A stretch of 9,148 nucleotides of DNA. It comes from DASTCC01 sp035711465. Its GTDB lineage: Bacteria > Acidobacteriota > Vicinamibacteria > Vicinamibacterales > SCN-69-37. Both the position numbers and the translations under genes were made by a program. Positions within the stretch are counted from its first letter, which is position 1; the number at the start of each line of letters is the position of its first letter. Of this stretch, positions 1-6,398 are shown one piece after another. The notes under the pieces are model-generated. The model made no database searches. It saw nothing but the letters and a program-made list of their open reading frames with translations, and had not been told where the DNA came from. The stretch is from positions 1-9,148 of the forward strand of contig DASTCC010000545.1 of assembly GCA_035711465.1 (NCBI GenBank), read 5' to 3'.

Positions 1-85
1 GTGAGAAGACCAGTGCGCATGGACGGGATGATACTGCCGACCGGCGCGATCGCGACACCGGCGCCCGATTGTGTCACCCTCGTAA

Positions 86-724
86 ATGGTGAGCCTGCTG
101 CCGCTGTTTCCGCTGCCGAACGTCGTGCTCTTTCCCGGCGCGCTGCTGCCGCTCCACATCTTCGAGCCGCGCTATCGCGACATGGTCGCCGACGCTCTCG
201 ACGCCGACCGCCGGCTGGTGATGGTGCTGCTCCGGCCGGGTTGGGAAGCCGACTACGAGGGCCGGCCGGCGATCTACCCGGTCAGCTGCAGCGGCGTCAT
301 CATCCACGACGAGAAGCTCGACGACGGCCGCTACAACATCGTCCTCCGCGGCCTCGATCGGATCCGGGTCGTCAGCGAGGATCACGGGCGGGCCTACCGG
401 CGGGCCGCGATTGAGCTGTGGCCCGACGCGGCGCTCGATCACGGCGATCGGATCGCTGTCCGGGACCTGCGCGGGCGGCTCGACACGATGCTCGGCCTCT
501 CGGCGCCGTCATCGTCCGCGGCGCCCCATCGCGCGATGCTGGCGTCGATGCCGGACGAGGATCTCGTTCACGCGCTCGCGCAGAGCCTCGACCTCGAGCC
601 GGTCGAAAAGCAGGCCCTGCTCGAGCGCGACAACCTCCGGCTGCGCGCGGAGATGCTCGTCGAGCTCCTTGAGATGCGAAAGCTGCTCGCCAACCTGCCG
701 CGCGGCGGCAATCAGCCGCACTGA
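86..724 (+). CDS. LON peptidase substrate-binding (LAN) domain protein, stand-alone
   Basis: A 212-residue protein made almost entirely of the N-terminal domain of Lon protease, with no AAA+ ATPase and no Ser-Lys protease domain. The family signature is plain at residues 5-31: LPLFPLPNVVLFPG followed by LPLHIFEPRYRDM. A beta-rich half runs to about residue 110 (SGVIIHDEKLDDGRYNIVLRG at 69-89 is typical). A helical half follows at about 120-205 with a charged, coiled-coil-like end around 173-203. Stand-alone members are usually about 200-220 residues, so this one looks complete. They are presumed cytosolic substrate or partner-binding proteins, but their role is poorly known. The start is ATG 86; GTG 89 in the same frame is possible. 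Neither has a clear Shine-Dalgarno. The gene ends 42 nt from the convergent GGT-like gene, with no obvious terminator hairpin between them. Confidence 0.9.
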   Translation: MVSLLPLFPLPNVVLFPGALLPLHIFEPRYRDMVADALDADRRLVMVLLRPGWEADYEGRPAIYPVSCSGVIIHDEKLDDGRYNIVLRGLDRIRVVSEDHGRAYRRAAIELWPDAALDHGDRIAVRDLRGRLDTMLGLSAPSSSAAPHRAMLASMPDEDLVHALAQSLDLEPVEKQALLERDNLRLRAEMLVELLEMRKLLANLPRGGNQPH

Positions 725-766
725 ACGGCGGCGGCAAGTCTCACGCTCCGCAGCAACGCTTCGCTC

Positions 767-2551
767 CTATCTCGCCACCGCGGCGCTGTTGTTGCGGTTG
801 TGCGACGCCGCGCGCAGCATGCCTGTCTTCGGATCGCGGCTGATCGCCACCCACAGTCCCTCGCCGCCGAACCTCATGCCCGTCGCGTCGATTTCCTGGA
901 ACACGTAGCCGGTGTCCTGAAGCACGGCGGCGGGGAACTTGCCCTTCGGCACGCGGGCGATGAGACGGCCGTCCGTGTCGTTCACCGGCAGCAGGAAGTC
1001 GGGGGTGTTGATGGCCTCGTCCACCGTCATGCCGAAGCGGGTGACGTTCAGGAGCGCCTGAAACGTGCGGTGATGGAGACCGGATCCCATCGACGCGAAG
1101 CCCATCACCGGCACGCGATCCTTGAAGAGGATGCCGGTCTCGGTCGGCGACATCAGCCGCGTCCCCGGCCGCGTGCGCGCGATCAGCGCCTGCTGGAACG
1201 ACGCCGGATCGCCGATCGAGATCCCGTCGACGTTGATCGCGGTGCGGCCCCAGTCGACGCAGTTGATGCTCTGCGTGATCGCGGCGATGTTGCCGGCCTC
1301 GTCGATGGCGACGACGTCGTCGGAGTGGATGGCGGGGGTGGGCGTCTTCCAGCGGAACGGCGTGATGCCGGCCTGCATGCGCTTCCAGAGCTCGGCGGCG
1401 CGGCCGGGCGCGATGCGATCGGCGGGGGAGAAGCCGATGCCCGGATACATCTGGTTCAGCGTCGCGGCGGGCAGATACTGCAGCGTGAACATCTGCGAGA
1501 TGTCGAGGGCGGTCTTCAGCGTGGCACCAGATTTGGTCCAGTGGGGCGCGCTCCCGAGGCCGGCGGCCTCGGCGAGCAGCAGCGCTTCGATCATCGCCGT
1601 GCCGCCCATGTTCGGCATCGGGTTGGTGTAGAGCGTGTAGCCGTTGCCGACGGGCGCGACCAGCGGCTCGTCCCAGATCACCTCGTAGGCCGCGAGATCC
1701 TCGAGCGTCATCCTGCCGCCGTCCGCCTGGACGGCGTCGACGAGCTTCGTCGCCCACGGGCCTTGGTACATGTAGTCGGCGCCCTGCGACGCGACGGCGC
1801 GAAGCGTCGCGGCCAGCGCCGGCTGCTTGAAGGTCTCGCCGGCCTCGTAGCGCGAGCCGTCCGGCTTCATGAAGATCGCGCGCGTCGCCGGCAGGCGCGA
1901 GAGATCCTCGCCCCGGAACCTGAACTTGTCGGCGAGCGCCGTCGTCACCGGCATTCCGCGTTCGGCGATGGCGATCGCCGGCTGGAAGACGGTCGCGAAG
2001 GGCAGCTTGCCGAAGCGCTTCTGCGCCGCCTCGATTCCTTTCATGAAGCCGCCGACGAGCGCGGTGCGGCCACTGACCGCGGTGCCGCGCATGCCCGCTT
2101 CGCTCGCCAGGCTGATGCTGCCGGGAATCGACATCGGCTCGGTCTCGCCGCGCACCGTGTTCCACTCGGCGTTCATCGTGTAGACCTTGCCGCTGGCGGC
2201 GTCGTAGTAGACGAGCGACAGAATGCCGAAGTAGCTGATCGGCGCGCCGGCCGTGACGGCGACCTGCGTGAGCGCCGCCGTCGCGGCGGCGTCGATTGCG
2301 TTGCCGCCGGCGTTGAGCGCTTCGAGACCGGCGCGCGCGGCGATGCCGTTGTAGGCGACGGTGACGGCGCCTTTCGTGCCTGTCGCGACGCCAGCTTCGG
2401 TGCGGACGACGTTCTGGGCGGCGAGGAAGCGCTCGTACTCGCCCGTCGGCCATGTCTGCGGCGACAGGTCGATCGATTGCGACGCGAGCGGTCCGGCGAA
2501 GATGACGGCGGCGAACGCCGCCGCGGTGACACGCAAGGAACGCCGCATCAT
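767..2551 (-). CDS. Secreted gamma-glutamyltransferase-fold (Ntn-hydrolase) protein with variant active site
   Basis: A 594-residue protein with an N-terminal signal peptide (MMRRSLRV, then a hydrophobic stretch to about residue 23), so periplasmic or exported. The GGT fold is recognisable along its length: GLEALNAGGNAIDAAATAAL at 75-94, LPFATVFQPAIAIAERG at 183-199, LEDLAAYEV at 283-291, and a small-subunit region from about 409 (VAIDEAGNIAAITQSIN at 414-430). By-eye alignment with E. coli GGT puts Ser410 (in H409-S-D-D) at the autoprocessing nucleophile Thr391, Thr426 at Thr407 and Ser428 at Thr409. The glycine-rich segment (GGGGF in classical enzymes), the substrate-binding Arg114, the Ser462-Ser463 pair and Asp433 all appear replaced. 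It may be a maturing Ntn hydrolase with another substrate; gamma-glutamyl transfer should not be assumed. The start is ATG 2551 (ATG 2548 also possible); a TAGACT box ends 6 nt upstream. It is divergent from padR. Confidence 0.88.
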   Translation of the reverse strand: MMRRSLRVTAAAFAAVIFAGPLASQSIDLSPQTWPTGEYERFLAAQNVVRTEAGVATGTKGAVTVAYNGIAARAGLEALNAGGNAIDAAATAALTQVAVTAGAPISYFGILSLVYYDAASGKVYTMNAEWNTVRGETEPMSIPGSISLASEAGMRGTAVSGRTALVGGFMKGIEAAQKRFGKLPFATVFQPAIAIAERGMPVTTALADKFRFRGEDLSRLPATRAIFMKPDGSRYEAGETFKQPALAATLRAVASQGADYMYQGPWATKLVDAVQADGGRMTLEDLAAYEVIWDEPLVAPVGNGYTLYTNPMPNMGGTAMIEALLLAEAAGLGSAPHWTKSGATLKTALDISQMFTLQYLPAATLNQMYPGIGFSPADRIAPGRAAELWKRMQAGITPFRWKTPTPAIHSDDVVAIDEAGNIAAITQSINCVDWGRTAINVDGISIGDPASFQQALIARTRPGTRLMSPTETGILFKDRVPVMGFASMGSGLHHRTFQALLNVTRFGMTVDEAINTPDFLLPVNDTDGRLIARVPKGKFPAAVLQDTGYVFQEIDATGMRFGGEGLWVAISRDPKTGMLRAASHNRNNSAAVAR

Positions 2552-2652
2552 TCCGAGAGTCTACGCCGGGACGCGCGGCGTGTGATCACGGACACTGCAA
2601 TCGTGTCTGGACGGCAGCCTCCCGCCGTGATATGTACTAGCCACTCAACTAT
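2552..2652. promoter_or_regulatory. Divergent promoter region between the GGT-like gene and padR
   Basis: These 101 bp separate two divergent starts. Toward padR, TATGTACTAG (2631-2640) is the only AT-rich box; TGGACG (2608-2613) lies 17 bp before TATGTA as a possible -35. Toward the GGT-like gene, TAGACT (complement of 2558-2563) ends 6 nt before the ATG, with ATCACA 17 bp further upstream. GTGATCAC (2582-2589) is a perfect 8-bp palindrome lying between the two and could be an operator. Neither start codon has a usable Shine-Dalgarno. The matches to consensus are partial, so the elements are candidates only. Confidence 0.4.
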
Positions 2653-2988
2653 ATGCCGCGGCAGAACCTCGGCGAGCTCGAGCAGGTGCTGTTGCTGGCG
2701 CTCCTGCGTCTCGGCGGCGAAGCCTATGGCGCCGCGATTCGCCAGGAGATTCGCGAGCGCACGAAGCGTTCGATCACGCCCGGCGCGATCTATCCGACGC
2801 TCGATCGCCTGGAAGAACGTGGACTGTTGCGATCGCGGATCGGCGATCCGCTGCCCGAGCGCGGCGGCCGCGCCCGGCGGTATTTCAAGGTGACGGCCGC
2901 GGGCGTGCGCGAAATCAAAGCGGCGTGGCGCCAGACCGCGGCGCTCGCCTCGGGCCTGGCGATTCTCGAGGATCGCGGCGATGCGTGA
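2653..2988 (+). CDS. PadR-family winged-helix transcriptional regulator
   Basis: A 111-residue DNA-binding protein of the short PadR class (usually about 105-115 residues). The diagnostic winged-helix pattern is complete: LGELEQVLLLALLRLGGEAYG at 6-26 (split helix 1-2), the recognition helix region ITPGAIYPTLDRLEERGLLRS at 41-61, and the wing with RGGRARRYFKVTAAG at 70-84, ending in a dimerisation helix. PadR proteins are usually repressors released by a ligand. In Acidobacteriota this short form commonly sits directly before a duplicated permease, as here: its stop at 2986-2988 overlaps the permease ATG at 2981, so translation is probably coupled. It likely represses this operon; effect on the divergent GGT-like gene is possible. 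The ATG at 2653 has no Shine-Dalgarno and lies 12 nt after a -10-like box, so the mRNA leader may be very short. Confidence 0.92.
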   Translation: MPRQNLGELEQVLLLALLRLGGEAYGAAIRQEIRERTKRSITPGAIYPTLDRLEERGLLRSRIGDPLPERGGRARRYFKVTAAGVREIKAAWRQTAALASGLAILEDRGDA

Positions 2989-5674
2989 ACGGCCGCCGCG
3001 CCCGTCGCTCTGGATACGCGTCGCGGCGGCGCTGCTGCCCGCGCGCTACCGCGGCGAGATCGTCGACGACCTGGTCGAGGAACGTGACACGAAGATCGCC
3101 GCCGGCCGATCCCGAGCCGCCGCGTCGATCTGGCTCGCCGGTCATGTCGTCAGAAGCGCGGCGTCGAGCCGCCGGACGGCGCGCGAGCGCGGGTCGTGGC
3201 GCAACGCCGTCACCTCACTGATGCCGTTCGGCCGCGGTTGGCCGGGCGAATGGCGACAGGCGGTCCGCGCGCTCCGACGCACGCCGTGGTATGCGCTGAC
3301 GGTGATCGCGGTCACGACCCTGGGGATGGCGCTGGCGACGACGGTCTTCGCCGTCGTCGACGGCGTGCTGTTCAGGTCCCTGCCCTATCCGGATGCGAGC
3401 GAGCTCTACGCGGTCAGCGGCCGTTTCGACGCCGCCGCACGGCGGTCCGAACGATTCATCGAGATGGCCTCGCCCAACGAGATCGCGGCATGGGCGGCCG
3501 CGACCGATGTCCCGGTCACCGGCATCGGCTACACCAGCGTGACGCTGCCCGACTGGTCGGTCGCCCGGGCGGCGGCCGTCGATCGCCGGTTCTTCGACGT
3601 CTTCCGCGTGCGGTTACTGCTCGGCGGCTTCAGCGAGGACGACTACCGATCCTCGCTGGCGGAGGTGATGCCGATCATCATCAGCCACCGCGTCTGGCAG
3701 ACGCAGTTCGGCGGCGACCCGAACGTGATCGGCCGAACGACGCCGACCATGTACTCGCGGACGTATCAGATCGTCGGCGTCATGGCGGAAGACGGGTTCG
3801 TGCCGCCCCTGCCGGGCAGCAATTCGGCGGCGGCGCGCCGCGCCAATCGCGTCGACGTGCTGACGCCGCCCTTCGTCGAGGCGCTCGGCGAGCGATCGAG
3901 CGTCGGCTTCGCCCGCGTGCCGGACGCGATGCGTCCGCGAGCGCTGGCCGGGCTCGCGACCGCGGCCGAATCGCTGCGGGCGGCGACGTCTGCCGAGCAA
4001 GCGCGATTCTCTCCCGCGTTCGACCGAATCGATCTCGTCCCACTCCGCGACTTCGTCTCGCACCGCGAACGTCCGGTGTTCGCGATGGCGTTTGCCACGG
4101 TGATGAGCCTCGTCGGCCTGGTGCTGCTGAACGCCGGCGCGCTCGCAGCTGCGCGCGCGCAGGAGCGGCTGCGCGACCTGTCGCTGCGGCGGGCGCTCGG
4201 CGCGCGCACGCGCGATCTCGTCCGCCATGCGTTGACCGAACAGCTGCTGCTGTCGGCGGCAGGCACGCTCGTCGGCCTGCTCGCGGCGCCGGCGCTGCTG
4301 GCCCTCGTCGTCAGCCGTCTGCCGGAAGGTACCAACCTGATCAAGGACGCGCAGCTCGACTGGCGGGTGCTGGCCTTTGCCTCCGGACTGTCGGTCGCCG
4401 CCGCGGCGATCGTCTCGCTGTTCTCGGTGCGCGTCGCCATCGGCCGTGCCGCGACCAGACTGCCGCGCGTCGACACCCACGGCACGTCGCCAGATCGCCT
4501 TCGCATGGGCCGCTGTCTGGTCGCGGCCCAGTCCGCCATCGCCTTCGTGCTCGTCGTCGGCGGCGTGCTGTTCGCGGCGAGCCTGGCCCGGCTGTGGAAC
4601 GAGGACCCGGGGTTCCGCGCCGAGAATGCCGCGACGATGTCGTTGACGTATCCGGTGCGCGACCGGCGCATCAGCAACCTCGCGGAGTCGCGCGTCCGCG
4701 CGCTCGAGCTGGCGCAGCAGCTCCGCGGTGTGCCCGGCGTTCGCGGCGCGGCCGTGTTCGACGCGCTGATGATGGCGAACCTCACTCAACCGACCGGGGT
4801 GTTCCGCGCGCCCGCAGGCGCGATCGCGCAGGCGCCACTGCCGGAGTCGTCGAGCGTCAGCAGCGGATTCTTCGCCGCGGCCGGCGTCGATCTCGTCGAG
4901 GGCCGGCTGCCGACCGATGCCGAGCTCGACACCGGCGCGCCGGTGATTGCCGTCAGCGAGTCGGTCGCGCGGTCGTGGTGGCCCGGCTCGACGGCCATCG
5001 GACGCACGCTGCGGGCGCGCAACCGCATCGACTGCACCGTCGTCGGCGTCGTCCGCGACATGCGTCTGGTCGCGCTCGACGTGCCGTCTACCGGCGTGAT
5101 CTTCTACGCGTGGTCACTGAACGTCCCGGCCTCACGCGGGCCGCGGCTCTTCGTCGCCATGGGCGGTGACGGCGCGACGACGCTGGCGTCGGTCACCAGC
5201 GCGATTGCGCGGCTCGATCCGAACGTCAGGCCCGTCAACGTGCAGCTCCTCGAAGACGCGATCGCCGACACGATCCGCGCCCGCCGCCTCGGCGCGCTCG
5301 CCGCTCAGGCCTTCGCGGTGGCGGCGCTGGTCTTCGTCGCCATCGGACTGCTCGGGCTGGTCGCGATCACTTCGAGCCGGCGCACACGCGAGGTCGGCAT
5401 CCGTCTCGCGCTCGGAGCCGCGCCTGCCGGCATCGTCAGACTCTTCGTGCGCGAGCAGCTCGGCGCGGTCGTCGCCGGGCTTGCGGTGGGGGGCCTCGTC
5501 GCAGCACTGAGCCTGCCGCTCGTCGCCGCGCATCTCTACGGCATCGGCGTCTACGATCCGGCGATGTGGACCGCCGCCGTGACGCTCCTGGTCGTCACCG
5601 CGCTGGTCAGCGCCTGGCTGCCGGCACGCCGGGCCAGCCGGATCGATCCGGTGGCGTCGCTGCGCGACGCGTAG
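2981..5674 (+). CDS. Duplicated orphan ABC-type permease (ADOP-like; two MacB-PCD and two FtsX domains)
   Basis: An 897-residue inner-membrane protein, a normal size for acidobacterial duplicated orphan permeases. A cytosolic head with the family pattern LLPARYRGEIVDDLVEERD occupies residues 18-36. Two halves follow, each with one leading transmembrane helix, a large extracytoplasmic MacB-like core and three closing helices. Helices by hydrophobicity are about 104-126, 366-386, 420-444, 464-484 in half one and 512-534, 773-798, 827-852, 862-882 in half two. FtsX signatures LRDLSLRRALGARTRDLVRH (397-416) and TREVGIRLALGAAPAGIVRL (802-821) repeat as expected of an internal duplication, and the C-terminus ends in the common RASRIDPVASLRDA. 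No ATPase gene is next to it, hence 'orphan'. The substrate is unknown; related MacB permeases act mechanically on periplasmic substrates. The ATG is at 2981 inside the end of padR (overlap ATGCGTGA), implying one operon. Confidence 0.92.
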   Translation: MRERPPRPSLWIRVAAALLPARYRGEIVDDLVEERDTKIAAGRSRAAASIWLAGHVVRSAASSRRTARERGSWRNAVTSLMPFGRGWPGEWRQAVRALRRTPWYALTVIAVTTLGMALATTVFAVVDGVLFRSLPYPDASELYAVSGRFDAAARRSERFIEMASPNEIAAWAAATDVPVTGIGYTSVTLPDWSVARAAAVDRRFFDVFRVRLLLGGFSEDDYRSSLAEVMPIIISHRVWQTQFGGDPNVIGRTTPTMYSRTYQIVGVMAEDGFVPPLPGSNSAAARRANRVDVLTPPFVEALGERSSVGFARVPDAMRPRALAGLATAAESLRAATSAEQARFSPAFDRIDLVPLRDFVSHRERPVFAMAFATVMSLVGLVLLNAGALAAARAQERLRDLSLRRALGARTRDLVRHALTEQLLLSAAGTLVGLLAAPALLALVVSRLPEGTNLIKDAQLDWRVLAFASGLSVAAAAIVSLFSVRVAIGRAATRLPRVDTHGTSPDRLRMGRCLVAAQSAIAFVLVVGGVLFAASLARLWNEDPGFRAENAATMSLTYPVRDRRISNLAESRVRALELAQQLRGVPGVRGAAVFDALMMANLTQPTGVFRAPAGAIAQAPLPESSSVSSGFFAAAGVDLVEGRLPTDAELDTGAPVIAVSESVARSWWPGSTAIGRTLRARNRIDCTVVGVVRDMRLVALDVPSTGVIFYAWSLNVPASRGPRLFVAMGGDGATTLASVTSAIARLDPNVRPVNVQLLEDAIADTIRARRLGALAAQAFAVAALVFVAIGLLGLVAITSSRRTREVGIRLALGAAPAGIVRLFVREQLGAVVAGLAVGGLVAALSLPLVAAHLYGIGVYDPAMWTAAVTLLVVTALVSAWLPARRASRIDPVASLRDA

Positions 5675-5689
5675 ACGGCCGCGCGTCTT

Positions 5690-5702
5690 GCCCGGACCGG
5701 GC
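5690..5702. repeat. Short palindrome GCCCGGaCCGGGC
   Basis: A perfect inverted repeat with 6-bp arms around a single central A, 15 nt after the permease stop. As RNA it could form a 4-bp stem with a 5-nt loop. No T-run follows, so it is not a convincing intrinsic terminator. TTGCCC at 5688-5693 overlaps it and could serve as a -35 element for the toxin-antitoxin promoter. Confidence 0.4.
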
Positions 5703-5705
5703 ATT

Positions 5706-5735
5706 GGTATTACTCTTACCAGTAGGAGTCATACC
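5706..5735. promoter_or_regulatory. Toxin-antitoxin operator palindrome overlapping promoter and RBS
   Basis: A 30-bp imperfect palindrome centred between 5720 and 5721; 12 of 15 half-site positions pair (mismatches 5711/5730, 5716/5725, 5720/5721). The outer arms are GGTATtACTC and GAGTcATACC. It ends exactly one base before the antitoxin ATG. The left arm contains TATTAC (5708-5713) preceded by TGG, an extended -10-like motif. The right half contains the Shine-Dalgarno AGGAG. AbrB/MazE-fold antitoxins bind such palindromes as dimers, so this is the probable autoregulatory operator. Confidence 0.7.
5724..5728 (+). promoter_or_regulatory. Shine-Dalgarno of the antitoxin gene
   Basis: AGGAG lies 7 nt before ATG 5736 and is the strongest ribosome binding site in the window. 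It settles the start at 5736 rather than an upstream in-frame start at 5688, which would add residues ahead of the standard family N-terminus MRLTSKGQVTIP. The site lies inside the operator palindrome, so an mRNA hairpin or bound protein could mask it. Confidence 0.8.
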
Positions 5736-5966
5736 ATGCGTCTCACCAGCAAAGGGCAGGTGACCATCCCCCAGCCGATCCGCGAACGGCTCGGGCTCCT
5801 TGCCGGCAGCGAAGTGGAATTCGTCGTCGAGGGCGACGCCGTCCGCCTGCGCAAGTCCGCCCGGCCGGCGCGCACCAGCCGAGGCCGCGCCATCGTCGAG
5901 CACACCCGCGGCCGCGGCAACCGCCGCTTTACCACCGAGCAGCTGATGAAGCTGATGCGCGGGTAG
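5736..5966 (+). CDS. AbrB/MazE-fold (SpoVT-AbrB) antitoxin, VapB-like
   Basis: A 76-residue protein. The N-terminal swapped-hairpin DNA-binding domain is textbook: MRLTSKGQVTIPQPIRERLG at 1-20, LLAGSEVEFVVEGDAVRLRK at 21-40. The basic C-terminal tail, about 41-76 (with RRFTTEQLMKLMRG at the end), is where antitoxins of this type contact their toxin. It should neutralise the PIN protein encoded 2 nt downstream and repress the operon through the palindrome at 5706-5735. The start is fixed by the AGGAG at 5724-5728. Its stop at 5964-5966 is followed by CC and then the toxin GTG, an arrangement suited to translational coupling. This is the best regulated-looking start in the window. Sub-family naming (VapB versus other AbrB-type) is inferred from the toxin partner. 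Confidence 0.9.
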   Translation: MRLTSKGQVTIPQPIRERLGLLAGSEVEFVVEGDAVRLRKSARPARTSRGRAIVEHTRGRGNRRFTTEQLMKLMRG

Positions 5967-5968
5967 CC

Positions 5969-6373
5969 GTGCGCGGGACGCTGGTCGACAGCAACGTCCT
6001 CATCGATGTGCTGAGCGAACACGACGAGTGGTTCGACTGGTCGGCGTCGATGGTCGAGCGCGCCGCCGATGACGGCGAGCTGGTGATCAATCCGATCATC
6101 TATGCCGAGGTGTCGCCGCAGTTCGATGCGATCGAGGATCTCGACGAGGCGCTGCCGATCGACTACTACCGGCGTGCCGCGCTGCCCTGGGAAGCCGGAT
6201 TCCTGGCGAGCCGGGCGTTCCTCGCCTATCGCCGCGCCGGCGGCGTGCGGCGGTCGCCGCTGCCCGATTTCTACGTCGGCGCGCACGCTGCGGTCGAAGG
6301 GCTGACGCTTCTCACCCGCGACGCGCGCCGATATCGCAAGTACTTTCGATCGCTGCGAATCATCGCGCCCTGA
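5969..6373 (+). CDS. PIN-domain ribonuclease toxin, VapC-like
   Basis: A 134-residue PIN-domain protein, normal length for VapC toxins. The acidic metal-binding residues are in the expected order: Asp7 in LVDSNVLIDV (5-14), Glu47 in IYAEVS (44-49), Asp100 in LPDFYVGAHA (98-107) and Asp118 in LLTRDARRYRKYF (114-126). All four are present, so the nuclease should be active. VapC toxins cleave specific RNAs, often initiator tRNA or rRNA loops; the target here cannot be read from sequence. The start is GTG 5969, 2 nt after the antitoxin stop and without a good Shine-Dalgarno of its own; the GTG start and coupling would keep toxin synthesis below antitoxin synthesis. VDSNVLIDV begins so close to the GTG that no later start is credible. 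Confidence 0.92.
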   Translation: MRGTLVDSNVLIDVLSEHDEWFDWSASMVERAADDGELVINPIIYAEVSPQFDAIEDLDEALPIDYYRRAALPWEAGFLASRAFLAYRRAGGVRRSPLPDFYVGAHAAVEGLTLLTRDARRYRKYFRSLRIIAP

Positions 6374-6379
6374 AAGGCA

Positions 6380-6385
6380 TACTAT
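6380..6385 (+). promoter_or_regulatory. Possible -10 box before the membrane protein gene
   Basis: TACTAT matches the -10 consensus TATAAT at four of six positions and ends 13 nt before ATG 6399, so a transcript from it would have a leader of only about 6 nt. I see no convincing -35 at 16-18 bp. Read-through from the toxin gene, which ends 25 nt upstream of the ATG, is an alternative. Confidence 0.3.
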
Positions 6386-6398
6386 CTGGCCATCCAAC

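Noticed and set aside
1..92. Frame 3 is open from the window edge to a TGA at 90-92, overlapping the LON gene start (ATGGTGA), as if an upstream gene ended here.
   Set aside because: The 29 codons have markedly lower third-position GC than the neighbouring genes and show no recognisable motif. The overlap could be chance; sequence upstream of the window is needed.
1..414. A 137-residue frame on the plus strand starting with GTG at base 1.
   Set aside because: It overlaps most of the well-recognised LON-domain gene in another frame and becomes Arg/Pro/Ala-rich, typical of a GC-rich shadow frame.
741..2453. A 570-residue minus-strand frame within the GGT-like gene.
   Set aside because: It is the same strand shifted by one base, with extreme Arg content and no domain; a shadow.
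800..2893. A 697-residue plus-strand open frame opposite the GGT-like gene and running into padR.
   Set aside because: Its product is dominated by Arg, Gly, Ala, His and Asp without domains, and it lies antisense to a clear enzyme and across the padR start: a by-product of high GC content.
3196..5169. A 657-residue frame inside the permease gene, plus long antisense frames at 3614-4789 and 3766-4785.
   Set aside because: All are composition artefacts over the permease, whose frame carries complete FtsX and MacB-like signatures.
5690..5702. GCCCGGaCCGGGC as an intrinsic terminator of the permease operon.
   Set aside because: The RNA stem would be only 4 bp and no U-run follows.
5688..5735. 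An upstream in-frame start for the antitoxin at 5688.
   Set aside because: The added residues are not part of the family, would be encoded by the operator palindrome, and the strong AGGAG is placed for ATG 5736.
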